DNA from: Meloidogyne chitwoodi
Taxonomy: Eukaryota > Nematoda > Chromadorea > Rhabditida > Meloidogynidae
Assembly: GCA_015183035.1 (NCBI GenBank)
Contig: JACZZP010000008.1
Location: forward strand, 186,001-250,000
Length of the DNA stretch: 64,000 nucleotides
Direction: 5' to 3'
Below the pieces are notes generated by a model, which was given only the letters and a program-made list of their open reading frames with translations, was not told the origin of the DNA and did no database searches. The translations under genes and the position numbers were made by a program. Shown piece by piece: positions 19,244 to 30,800 of the stretch. The first letter of the stretch is position 1, and each line of letters begins with the position of its first letter.

Positions 19244-20369
19244 GCGTTTAGTTAATATTTAAAATAATAATTGTAATTATTAAGTCGGGGGACGGTTCAT
19301 TCCCGAGCGCATAACTCACGATTGGTTGAATATAAATTTTCCATTTTGGTACCATTTTAAAGAGAAAAAAATTCCCTTCAAAAGACTCTAAAAGCTCATT
19401 TAAAAATATTCATTCTTTTTCGCGGTATGATGCTTGCAATGAACCGGCCGTAAAATTAAAAATCTCCATTATTAAAATTCAAAAAAAGAAAAAATTATTT
19501 TAAAAATTAAAAAAAAATATAAAAAAATTTTATCGTCAATAAAAAGTATCACTCTCCTACTTTTAGCAAACAAATATTAAACAATAGAGATCGTTGACGT
19601 AATAACAACTTTTTATGGGAGAGCTTATTATAAATAAATGCCATTACTCATATTTCAAATAAATATTTACGCAAACACAAAAATATTAAAAAATACTACA
19701 AAATTTACTCAATCTATGGCCACATTCCTTTTGACAAAAAAAAGTTTTATTATTGTGATTAAAATTTTTAAAAAAAGGAGGCGTTTTAGGTGAATTTGGG
19801 TAGGTTGAGTCCGAACCTTATAACTCTTGAATAGTTTTATAATTTTTAATGTTTTTGATATCATTGGATAGAAAATCGAAAAAGCTATAAGATAAAAAAA
19901 AAGAAAAAATTTAAAAGAATATAAAAATTTGTAGAAGAAAAATAGCGACTAAAGTGCTTCAGTTTGTTAACCTAATTCACTATTTTTTAATCATAACTTT
20001 TTTGTTTAATCAGCCAAAATTTATTTAAATATTCTATTTTGTAGTAAATTTTCTCCTCTATCGAAAGAAACAAAAATCTTTCCAAAAAGTTAATCCATTC
20101 CTGAGTTATCGGGCCTAGACTCAACTGTGTCGGGTCAAACATTTTACAAAAAATGTCATGTTTTCAACTTTTTTTGGGTTATTATCCTCTATTTGAATAA
20201 TAATGACGATTTATGACTCACGCAATTTAAATGTTGGTCCTTTACCTTATGACAAAAAAATATTTAATTCTTTAGAACAAACTTTTTTATATAAATACGC
20301 CTAAAATAATAGCATTTTTAAAACAAAATTTCCCTTACAAATTAAAATAAATTAAAAAAATTTCCAAAA
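19244..20369. other. Intergenic region
   Basis: No coding signal seen. It has short palindromic stretches and AT-rich low complexity; the last few hundred bases presumably hold the SXP/RAL-2 promoter. Confidence 0.35.
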
Positions 20370-21261
20370 ATGTCCAAAATATTTTTCCCTCTCATTTTGC
20401 TTATTACTCTTTTTGCTTTAGCCATTTCTTTTGGATTTGGCGGCAATAAATTTCATTTATTCCCCCCTTTTATTAAGAATTTTACCCGTGATGAGGTTCG
20501 TCAATATTTACAAATTGTGACAAATCCAAATGAGACAAAGGCTCAAATTAAAAATGATTTGCAGAATTTGGCACAGAAACTTGGAATTTTGGTAAAAATA
20601 TTTATTTTTATTTTAACCATTTGTCTAATTAGACCACTTGAGTCTTATTAGACCATTTGAGTCTTAGTAGACCAATCGAGTCTTACGAGACCATTTGAGT
20701 CATACCATACCGTCATACCAGACCACTTGAGTCTTACTAGTCAATTGAGTCATACCAGACCACTTGAGTCTTAGATATTAGTTGAGTATAAAAGCAAATT
20801 TTATTTACTATAAACGCATTATTTCAAGCAACTCTACAATAACCTTACGGCACAACTGCAACAAAACGCACAACAACTTCATGATATTATTAACCAAAAC
20901 GTGACTGGACAACCACTTCAATTGTTTAATCAACTTTGGGTAAGTTTATTGAAATTTTTTCAAAATGTAAAATATCAAAATGTCAACTTTATGTAATTTA
21001 ATATTTTAAAATTTACAGGATATTCGTCAGGATGACAGTATAACCCGTTTGGCCGAATGCCAACAAATCCGCGCTGTTTTAAACCAAATGACCCCACAAG
21101 TTCGACGCCAAGTTCCTCTGCCTCCTCCTTCAATTTTAGGACCACCACCACGTGGATGTTGCATATTTCCTCATCCTTTTTCACGTTCTAGTAGCAACAG
21201 TGAACAACAACAAAAATTAGAAAATAATGATCAAGAAAGTGATAATAATGAAGATAACTAA
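20370..21261 (+). CDS. SXP/RAL-2 family (DUF148) secreted protein, 191 aa
   Basis: Three exons in phase: 20370-20591, 20829-20939 and 21019-21261. A signal peptide (MSKIFFPLILLITLFALAIS) is followed by FPPFIKNFTRDEVRQYLQIV and the NPNETKAQIKNDLQNLAQKL helix characteristic of the nematode-specific SXP/RAL-2 domain. The middle is amphipathic and Gln/Asn-rich, and a Pro-rich then acidic tail ends EDN. Family members are abundant secreted proteins of parasitic nematodes with reported metal or lipid binding, but no defined reaction. Intron 1 contains GACCACTTGAGTCTTA repeats. Confidence 0.85.
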
Positions 21262-21484
21262 AATAATTTAATGAGATTATATCAATTGAAATAATATATT
21301 AATTAAATTGATTATAAACGCTACCTTAAAAATCTAACAAAAATTTATTGTTTTACATTTTTATTTTTAATGCATATATTTTAAAATAGCACTGGCCGGA
21401 AAGGTAAAGTATGTAATCTCTAGTTTCCTCTGTATCTCTAACTCTCTTTTATTTAAATCGTGTACGAACATTTCGTAGAAGAAA

Positions 21485-21573
21485 TTGCACGACATTTCGT
21501 CCCAACGGAAAAAATCGTAGGCTCGGGTAAACGAAGTGTAGTTTTTTTACCGTAGAGACGAAATGTCGTGCAA
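21485..21573. repeat. Hairpin with perfect 17-bp arms
   Basis: TTGCACGACATTTCGTC (21485-21501) and its exact reverse complement (21557-21573), with a GC-richer loop. Lies between the SXP and NodL genes; a small foldback element or regulatory hairpin. Confidence 0.6.
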
Positions 21574-21836
21574 CATATTTTTCACATTTTTGTAATACAG
21601 CGAAATTTTGACAGAGAATAAATGTAAAAAAGAGAACACAAATTTGTAGTTTTACAAGAGAAAATAAAAGGAGAGAGAAGCGAACACAACATTCCCATAA
21701 ATAAAAGAGAAGAGAACAGAAGAGATAAAATTGCATGCAATAACGCTACATAAAATAAGAAAAATGTTTTTGTAATTTTTACAATTAATTTAATTATCCT
21801 TATATTTTATAATTAAATTTAAGAAATTAATTAATT

Positions 21837-22528
21837 ATGTCTAATCCTCAAAATTACGGAAAACATTCTAAAGATGCAAATAAACCAATGTTTGAAAGAA
21901 TGTTAGCTGGAGAACTTTATAATTATAGAGATGATGTTATTGAAAAAGAACAAAATTTAACGGCTGAGTGGCTTGTTAGATTAAATGCTTCTTCTTGTGC
22001 TAGTCAGTCAGAACGGCAAAAGATTATTAGACAACGTATTGGTGCGATGGGAGAAGGCTGCGATATTCGACCACCTTTTTATTGCGATTACGGTTAGTTG
22101 ACATTTTGAACTATTTATTAGGAGTTGACATTTTGAAATATTCCAGGCACAAATATAAAACTTGGATCAAATGTCATTCTCAACTTTAATTGTTGTATTC
22201 TTGATGTGGTTACTGTAACAATCGGTGATGGTACTCTATTCGGCCCAAATGTTCAGATTTACCCAGCTGATCACCCAAGAGATAGACAAACGCGTTTAGA
22301 AGGCTGGGAATTTGGCAGGCCTATTACAATAGGAAAAAATGTTTGGATTGGTGGAGGTGCTATAATACTTCCTGGAGTGACTATTGGAGATGATGCAATA
22401 ATCGGGTTGAATATTTTTTATTTTAATATTTTGACCATTTTTAAAGTGCTGGTGCTGTAGTGACCAAAGGTGTTTTGCCTGGTATAACTGTCGTGGGAAA
22501 CCCAGCACGTCCTATAGCAAAAAAATGA
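21837..22528 (+). CDS. nodL: NodL / maltose O-acetyltransferase-like enzyme, bacterial type, 198 aa
   Basis: Three exons in phase: 21837-22092, 22147-22405 and 22447-22528. The N-terminus is the maltose-acetyltransferase domain (KPMFERMLAGELYNYRD). It is followed by a left-handed beta-helix of hexapeptide repeats (VTIGDGTLFGPNVQIY, the catalytic-His region PADHPRDRQTR, ITIGKNVWIGGGAIILPG) and the standard end VVGNPARPIAKK. Length matches bacterial NodL/Maa/LacA enzymes, which transfer acetyl from acetyl-CoA to a sugar 6-hydroxyl. NodL-like genes are a published case of transfer from rhizobia-like bacteria to root-knot nematodes. The gene has gained two short nematode-type introns. It starts with ATG and no signal peptide, so cytosolic. 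Confidence 0.9.
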
Positions 22529-23091
22529 ATTAACTAGATATAAAGGCCTAGAGACTTTGAAATTTTATTTTTTGAAAATTTTAAAAATTAAAATTAGATG
22601 TGTTTTGACTGTTTCCGACTCTAGATGTTATAAAATAAATAAATTTTTATTTTGGCGTTCTGTCTATTTTTTAATTTCTTCGCGTCTAAGTGTCCTGTTA
22701 CGTTCTCTGTACTTTAAGTTGAGCAATTTTAATGAAATAAAAAAAATTTTTTTAGAAAAATTTATATTACAAGAACTGATAAGAAATAGAAAAATTGATG
22801 TTTGTGCGAACGTTGATTTTTGCTTTAATTTAATTAAATTAATTTTTGACTTTATTAATGGTTTAATAAAATGACATTTTGTCTTATTTTATTTCTCTAA
22901 ATAAATATTTATAACTTTCTCTTTTTCTCTAAATAAAAGAAGAGAAGAGTCAGAGAGTCTCACCGTTGCTTAACTTACCAGATCGCCTGATTTTTCAACT
23001 GCTTTTTAAATATTTTTTTTTTTTAATTTTTTTTTTAGATTTTAATTAATTTTTAAATTGTTAAAAGAAGTACTTTTATCTAATAAAATTA
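22529..23091. other. Intergenic spacer
   Basis: AT-rich, one 105-codon open frame without homology or splice context; nothing supported. Confidence 0.35.
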
Positions 23092-25451
23092 ATGTTTTAC
23101 TCATCCAAACTAAAAAATGCTTCCAAAAATGTTTATGATGTTGCAATTGTTGGTGGAGGAATTGTTGGGTGTGCAACAGGTTTATTTATTTTTAATTTAA
23201 TTTAAAACTCTTTTAATTAAATTAAGCAAGACAATTAAAACTTGACAGGCCAAATATACGCGCTGTTTTAATTGAAAAAGAAGCTAAACTTGGTTTTTTT
23301 TTAATTTTTTTTAAATTTTTTTAAATTTAATTTCTAGCTGTTCACCAAAGCGGGCATAACAGTGGGGTTTTACATGCAGGAATTTATTATACCCCTGGAA
23401 GTCTTAAAGCACGCCTTTGCGTTCAAGGTTTTCAATTTTTTTATTTAAAACAATTTTAAAAATGTTTAAATTAGATAATTTTTGAGGCATCGACATGGCT
23501 TATCAATACTGTGATTTAAAGGGAATTCCTTACCAGAAATGTGGAAAATTGATTGTTGCACTAGACAAGGATGAACTTACTAGATTAGAGGTTTTTTTAA
23601 TTTTTAGAATTTTTGGTAAATTTTGGGGTTTTTAAAAGGGTCCATTTGAGTCTTAAAAATTGAGTAAGAATTAATAATTGTCAATGCCTATTTATACCTA
23701 AAAGACCCTTTTTTATTTTAATTAAAATTTGTTACTTAGGCAACCCTTTTTTTAACACTTAATTTCTGAGACTCAAATGAGAGGGGTGTGACTGAATTTT
23801 TTTAATAATTTTATTTAATTTTATTATTTTTTGCTTCAAGAATCTCTTCGATCGCGCACAACAAAACAATTGTCGTGATATTTCTGTTGTTGATTTCGCC
23901 AAAATACGCGAAATTGAACCTCATTGTCAAGTATTTTTTTAAATAATTTTTTTTTTATTTAAAATTAAATTTTTAGGGTATAAAAGCGATATGGTCCCCA
24001 CATACTGGAATAGTTGATTGGGCTTTAGTTACACTTAAAATGGCAGAGTATTTTTTTAAAATTAATTTGGTAAAATTAAAAAATGTTTTTTAGTGATTTT
24101 AAACAAATGGGGGGAGATGTTAAACTTGAATGGAAATTAAAAGGAATTGAAGAGTCGAACAATTCGGATAACCCGATTAGACTGATTGGAGAAAGTGGAA
24201 AAGAGGTTTTTTAGTATTTTTAAATTTCTTAATTTTTTTTGAAATTTTTGGAAATTTTTTTTTTATTTTAAATTCAAATAATTCATCTATTTATTTTCAT
24301 TTAAATAAATTCATTTATTTAATTTTCCTTTTTTCAGTGTTTAACAAAATATGTAATAACTTGTACTGGTCTTTACTCTGATCGAATTGCTCAGCTTTCC
24401 GGAGGCTCTGAACATCCAAAAATTATTCCATTTAGAGGAGAATATCTTAAACTAAAATCAGAGAAGAGATATTTGGTTAAACAGGCTAATATTTACCCGG
24501 TTTGTTTTTTTTTTTTGAAAAATTTTTTTTTAATTTTAAAAATTTTAGGCACCCCATTTATTCGCAAGAAAATATTTTACACCCAAAAATTGACTTGAAC
24601 AAAAAAATATTTTCTTGCGAATAAATGGGGTGTGTACCTAAATAAGAAAATTTTAAAATATTTTTGAATTTTTTTGAAAATTTTTTTTAGGTTCCAGATG
24701 CTCGTTTTCCTTTTTTGGGTGTTCACTTTACCCCAACAATTTACGGTGACGTACTCCTCGGTCCTAACGCAGTTTTAGCGTTTAGTCGTGAAGGATATAA
24801 TAAAACAGACTTTTTAGCCAAAGATTTTTTTGATTCTATTAAATTCAGGTTTTTTTATGAAAAAAATTTTTTGAAATTTTTTAGTGGAATGCAAAAATTA
24901 ATGTTAAAATACGCGTGTTATGGTTTTGGTGAATTAACTCGTTCATTTTACCTTCCCGCACAAATTAAACTTTTGCAACGCTATATTCCTGAATTAACTA
25001 GTAATGATGTTGAACAGTAAGACAGATTTTTGCTTTTTTAATTTCAAAATTAAAAAAAATTTTTAAAAATTTCAAAAAAAATTTTTCAAAAATTTCAAAA
25101 AAAATTTTAAAAATTTCAAAAAAATTTCAAAAAAATTTTTTTTTAAATTTCAATAAAATTTCAAAAAAAATTTTAAAAATTTCAAAAAAATTTTTAAAAT
25201 TTTTCTTAGAGGCCGTGCAGGTGTCCGTGCCCAAGCCTTAGACATTAATGGCAATTTAGTTGATGATTTTGTATTTGACAGTGGAAAAGGGCCTCTCTCT
25301 TCTAAAATAATTCATGTTCGAAATGGTAAAATTAAAAATGGTAAAATTAAAAAATATTTTTTAAATTTCAGCTCCGAGTCCAGGGGCCACAAGTTCTTTA
25401 GCTATTGCTCAAATGATTATTGAAAAATGTTTTAAAAAATTTGAAATTTAA
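23092..25451 (+). CDS. L2HGDH: L-2-hydroxyglutarate dehydrogenase (FAD-dependent), 422 aa
   Basis: Twelve in-phase exons (23092-23179, 23227-23292, 23338-23427, 23487-23590, 23841-23930, 23977-24047, 24094-24205, 24338-24499, 24691-24848, 24885-25016, 25210-25325, 25372-25451). The dinucleotide-binding motif [18 protein letters not shown] is followed by [20 protein letters not shown] and [10 protein letters not shown], classic L2HGDH/DAO-fold segments, then [33 protein letters not shown] and [10 protein letters not shown], ending with [15 protein letters not shown]. The mitochondrial enzyme oxidises L-2-hydroxyglutarate to 2-oxoglutarate, repairing a malate-dehydrogenase side product. The N-terminus is short and basic, compatible with mitochondrial targeting. 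It appears intact and full length. Confidence 0.92.
24550..24632. repeat. Mini-palindrome CACCCCATTTATTCGC..., copy 1
   Basis: 83-bp foldback in intron 8 of L2HGDH: CACCCCATTTATTCGCAAGA...TCTTGCGAATAAATGGGGTG. Diverged copies are at 43669 and 51798. Confidence 0.8.
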
Positions 25452-27068
25452 AAAAATAAAATAAATGTTTAATTTAAGATATTTTTAAAGAATTAACAGA
25501 ACAAATATTTTAAACTTTTGAAAAAAAAATTTTTACTTTAAATTAGAAAAAATCAAATTTTTGTAACTTTTTATTTCTATGGTATTTTTTTATAATGATT
25601 CTCATTCGATATGGATGATGTAAGTATCAAAATTTTAAATATCTAAACAAGACAGTCAAAAGTTGCAAGTTGCTGAACATAGAAATTTTTTTGGGGTGAA
25701 TAAATTTTTTAAATTGAAAAATTTTTTTATTCCAATGTTAAATTATATTGAATTTGATATCATTCGAAAGAGCTCGAAAAGCTGTATCGAATGAGTTATT
25801 TATTTAAAATTCTAACGAGTAGAATTCGAGAAACAGGTTCATGAACATAGTAATATATTGGGGGTAAATAAATTTTTTAAATTGATGGAACTCTAAGTCC
25901 CTCTGGGAACTTATACTGAATTTGGTTCATTCGAAAGAGCTTTGAAAGCTGAATCGAATGAGCTATTTTTTTAAAAAATCTAATGACTAGTTTTTGAGAA
26001 CCAAGTCCATGAACATAGAAATTTTTTTGGAGTGAATAAATTTTTTAAATTGAAAAATTTTTTTATTCCAATTTTAAATTATACTGAATTTGGTATCATT
26101 CGAAAGAGCTTAAAGAGCTGAATCGAATGAGTTATAAAATTCAAAAATTTATGGGTCAGTTTTTGAGAAAAAATTTTTTTGAATTTTTAAAAATTTGGGA
26201 GAAGGAATATTTTAAATTTTGATAAAATAAACTTTTTAATTCTATTGTCCCGATCATATTCTATTAAATAATAATGAATTTCATTCTTATTTTGACGATA
26301 TAATTTTAAAAAATCAACGTTTTGATTTTTATATTTTTTCAATTTTTTACCATTTTTAAATTTTGACCAAATATAAAATTTTTTTAATTTTTATGAAATT
26401 AGCTTTTTAAAATTAATTAAATTTTTTTTATCTGTTTTTCTTTAAGCTTTTCCATTTTTCTTCTTTTTTAAAGATTCTAAGAGAAAAGACCATTTTTCAC
26501 TTGTTCTCTAACCTCTACTTATAGAGCTAAGGGACATTAATTTTAGAAAAAGCCATTTTAATGCAAATGTGTAAAAATATATTTAAAAAAGACTTTTAAA
26601 AAAGAGAGACTTTTCTCTCCATTTTTTTACTTTAGGCTTTGTATTGACTAAAAATAAATTTTATATCTTTTTTTTCTATTGGAAGTTGTTCTCCTCCACT
26701 CTCATGTGACTTTATTCAATTGAATGGCATTTTTTGTTTTATAAAAAAGAAAAATTGGTCTTTGCAAACTAAATAAAAATTTTTTTAACTCTACTCTAAT
26801 TTATCAACTCAATAAAAATTAATGAGAATTAAACTATTAAATATTACAATTATTAATTAATTATGGGATCGAAGTGTCCCTTTTCAATATCCCTTTTTAC
26901 AATTTTTTTCCTTGAAAACAATAAATTCCCTAAAATTTTACCATTTTCAATCCTTCGTTTTTTCTTCAATAAAAAAGACCGAAAAATTGAAAACGGGACA
27001 AGTTCCTGTAATTAATAAACTGAGACTCTAATGTTCAAAAATTTGTTTTGACTCATTTACTTTTATTT
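25452..27068. repeat. Intergenic region with diverged ~170-bp tandem repeats (25640-26165)
   Basis: About three copies of a unit containing GAACATAGAAATTTTTTTGG, AATAAATTTTTTAAATTG and ATCATTCGAAAGAGCTTGAA occur one after another downstream of L2HGDH. The remainder is AT-rich with no coding signal. Confidence 0.6.
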
Positions 27069-27343
27069 AGTGACCGGCGCAAAAGTGTCTGTCCGGATTT
27101 TTGTTTTTTATCAAAGTGTGCAGTGTAACACAGTCTCTCGCTTTGTGTCTAACAAAAATCCGGAAAAATCCAGTGAGATCATTTACTACAGCAGACGCGA
27201 AGTGCGGTAAAATAAAGTTTTCTGTAGTAAATGCTCTCACTGGACTTTTCCGGATTTTTGTTAGACACAAAGCGAGAAACTGTGTTACACTGCACACTTT
27301 GATAAGAAACAAAAAATCCTGACAGACACTTGCGCCGGTCACT
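27069..27343. mobile_element. 275-bp Mutator-like foldback MITE with 10-bp target duplication
   Basis: Almost completely palindromic: AGTGACCGGCGCAAAAGTGT... at the left, ...ACACTTGCGCCGGTCACT at the right, with an inner arm TCCGGATTTTTGTTAGACAC repeated inverted. Flanked by ACTTTTATTT on both sides (27059-27068, 27344-27353). A 9-11 bp duplication suits the Mutator superfamily. No ORF of its own; the overlapping open frames are by-products of symmetry. Confidence 0.85.
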
Positions 27344-27867
27344 ACTTTTATTTGACTAAAATAAACTAGATAAATACAGTTTTTTTAATTTAAACAATTT
27401 TTTTATTTTTTTCAATAAATAATTTTGTACAATTTTTGTAATTTTAGCAATATTTATAAATAAATAAAATTAAATAAAAATAGTCTCTGTTCAAATAATA
27501 ATTAAAAAATAAAAATATTGTGACAGGCGCCTTCCCCTTTTTTTAATTATTAATTCTTTGACTTTTATTTAAAATAGCTATATTTATTTATTTATTTTTT
27601 AGCTTTTCTTGACAGAGAAAAAATTAAATTTAATTAAAAAAAATTTTTTTTTTAATTTAAATTAAATAAAAGAAAAATTAAACAATTAAATTTTTCAATT
27701 ACTATTTTTCTTTTTTTTTAAAAAATTTTTTTTTTTGTTCTTTTTTAAATATTTTGAAGTACTTATTTTATCGAAATTTGAGTATTCTTTTTATTAAAAA
27801 TAAATTTGTTAAAAAATTTAAAAGAAATTTTTAATTTATTTTTTAAATAATACTTAGAGTAAAATAA

Positions 27868-30800
27868 ATGCTCTACTCTTTAATTTATTTAAAATTGCTT
27901 TTTGCTTCTAATTTTATTTTATTTGCAAATTTGGAATTATTAAACAATGAAAATCCGTTGTTTAATAATTCTTTATTTTTAACTGCAAGTAGTTCTGTTT
28001 TAACTAATTTATTGCCTAAAGAAACTGAAAATGATGGACAGAATAATATTAAAAAAGATTATAGGCAAATTTAAATAATTTTTTGAAATTTTGTAAAGTT
28101 AATTTAGGCTAACCGCAAAAAATATTACTTTGTTAATTCCTGAACTCCATTATGCTTCCTCTAATGGGCTTATTGAGTTAAGCAGTATAAACATAACAGC
28201 AGATTTTTTGGAAGTTGAATCAGGTGGTAAGGATATACAGCTTACTAGGTAGTGTGAAAGGAACGGTTCCTTCCAGCCTACTAGGTAGAGTGAAGGGAAC
28301 GGTTCCTTCCAGCCTACTAGGTAGAGTGAAGGGAACGGTTCCTTCCAGCCTACTAGGTAGAGTGAAGGGAACGGTTCCTTCCAGCCTACTAGGTAGAGTG
28401 AAGGGAACGGTTCCTTCCAGCCTACTAGGTAGAGTGAAGGGAACGGTTCCTTCCAGCCTACTAGATAGTGTGAAAGGAACGGTTCCTTCCAGCTTACTTG
28501 GTAGTGTGAAAGGAACGGTTCCTTCCAGCCTTCTTATAGAGTGAAGGTAACAGTTCCTTCCAGCCTACTAAGTAGAGTGAAGGAAAATTTTCCTTCCAGC
28601 CCACTTGTTGAGTGAAGGGAATATAGTAAATTTTAAAATATTTAATATTTTAAAGATAATAAAGCACTAGATGACTCAACTTCAAATATACTATATCAAT
28701 ATCCTGAATTGGCTTCTTCAATAAATAAAACAGTAAATCCGTGCAATGATTTTTATAAATTTGTTTGTAGTGGATGGAAAGTAAAAATTAATTTTTAAAC
28801 TTTAAAATAAAATATTTTTAAAGCAAAATAATCCAATTGACAATGACAAAACAAGCTCTAACCAATTCCAACTTATTAGCAATTTAATTGAGGAAAGAGA
28901 GAAAGGTGAAAGATTAAGTAGACTTTAGGCATAGGGCACCGCACCGAAACGTCCATATTTAAAATTTTTAAAAATGAACTTTTCAGAGATTCTCGATAAT
29001 CGTCAACATTTTCACTCATTTCCCCCCTATGATAAAATGATGTTTAATTTATACGATTCTTGTATGGATAGTGGTAGTAGACTGAAAATTGGAAGTTCTC
29101 TTCTTATACAAAAATTAAGGCAAAATTAATAAAAATATTTTTATAAAAAATTTTTTTTACAGAAAACTTAAACAAAGACGAAATATGAAATATATCACTG
29201 ACTGGTTAATTAATGTAAAAAGCTTTAAATTAATTAATTAAAAATAGGTATAAATTTATAGGTTTGGCCAGTTAATTTATTTTATCAAATTGGAGTTGGC
29301 CCAGACATGAGAGACACTTTTAAAAATATTATTACGGTAGTTTAGCTTCTTTTAATTAGGGTAGTTTGAGTTTGCCTTTTTATTGCGTTGTTTCAGTGTC
29401 AAATTTCAATTTTCAATTATCTTTACGTTTTTTGTCCATAACTTTTCTTTCAATTAAAATAAAATTTTGAACCTTTGCTAGTTTGTAGGAAATTAAATTC
29501 TCTATCGAATGAGCTCAAAATCATCCAAATGGGTTAATCAGGAGTCGAGTTATAGAGCTCGCACTGAAACGTCCAAAATTATTTTATCAATAAATTTAAA
29601 GATAACGCCAAACAATGTTTTTCTACTGAGCGAAAAACTTTATTTGGAAGAAAATATGGCGCCAAAATATTTATTGGCATTAAAAGAATATTTAACACAA
29701 TTATTAGAATTATTATACACAGACGACACTGAACAATTAATTTTTAAAAAAATTAGCAAAAAAGAGGATATTCGTCGCCGTGTAAATTCTTTTATTCAAG
29801 TAGAAGTTGAAATGGCTAAAATTATTAATGAAACAGATAAACATTATGATAATGTTTATTCTGATGATAAATATTTAATTTTAAAAGAATTTCAAAATAA
29901 TTTGGCTGGGACAGTTAATTGGGCTCGTTATTTACAAAATACTCTTCCTCGACAACTTTTGCTTCAAAAATTTTCTGAAGGAGTTGCTAATGTTGAAGCA
30001 AGAATTTCGGAAGTTACTTTGATTAAAGTAAATTAATTATTTTAATTTGAAAAATTTGTTTACAAGTTTGCGAAATTTTAAGTTTGCGAAATTTTTTAAG
30101 TTTGCGAAATTTTTTCAAGTTTGCAAAATTTTTTCAAGTTTGCGAAATTTTTTCAAGTTTGCGAAATTTTTTCAAGTTTGCGAAATTTTTTTCAAGTTTA
30201 CGAAATTTTTCAAGTTTGTGAAATTTTGATTAAATTTCCAATTTTCTTACCTTTCAGAAATTTGATAAATTAGCTCAAAACTTAACTGGACAGGTTTTAA
30301 GTGATTATATGGACTGGAAATTAATTTTGAGTGAAGTATCATACTTAGATGATCGTTTTCTTGATGTTGGATTTGTACGTTTTTTATTATTTTAAAATTT
30401 AAAATTAATGTTTATTTAAGGAATTAGACAGAGTCCTTCAAGGCTCAACAGAGAGAGCTGCACATTGGAAAGAATGTAAAAATGTGTTAATTAATGTATT
30501 TCCTGCACTTATTGAGAGAGGTTTTTTGCTCAAATTTCGCATTTTTAATTATCAATTTTGAGTTTTTTTTAATTTTATTAATTTTAGTATATATTCAAAG
30601 ATATATGAATGTAAATGCAACAAAAATACAAGTTGAACAAATGTTTCAAAATGTGAAAAAAGAATTTCATTTAATGCTTGATCAGAATGCGGTGAGTTGA
30701 CCTTGGTTGAGTCTAAAGTTTATAACTCGAGATAAAATTAATTTTTTGAAAAGATTTTATTGTCATTCGATAGAGAATTAAATTTTCTATAGAAAGAAAA

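Noticed and set aside
22557..22874. 105-aa ORF between NodL and L2HGDH
   Set aside because: No homology, signal peptide or splice context; base composition is that of spacer DNA.
27067..27342. Paired ORFs on both strands at the palindrome
   Set aside because: Symmetry of the Mutator-like MITE produces mirror frames; not genes.
28215..28544. 109-codon ORF of LLGRVKGTVPSS repeats as a protein
   Set aside because: It is the 36-bp minisatellite in an intron; open only because the period is a multiple of three, and it is not joined to neprilysin exons in phase.
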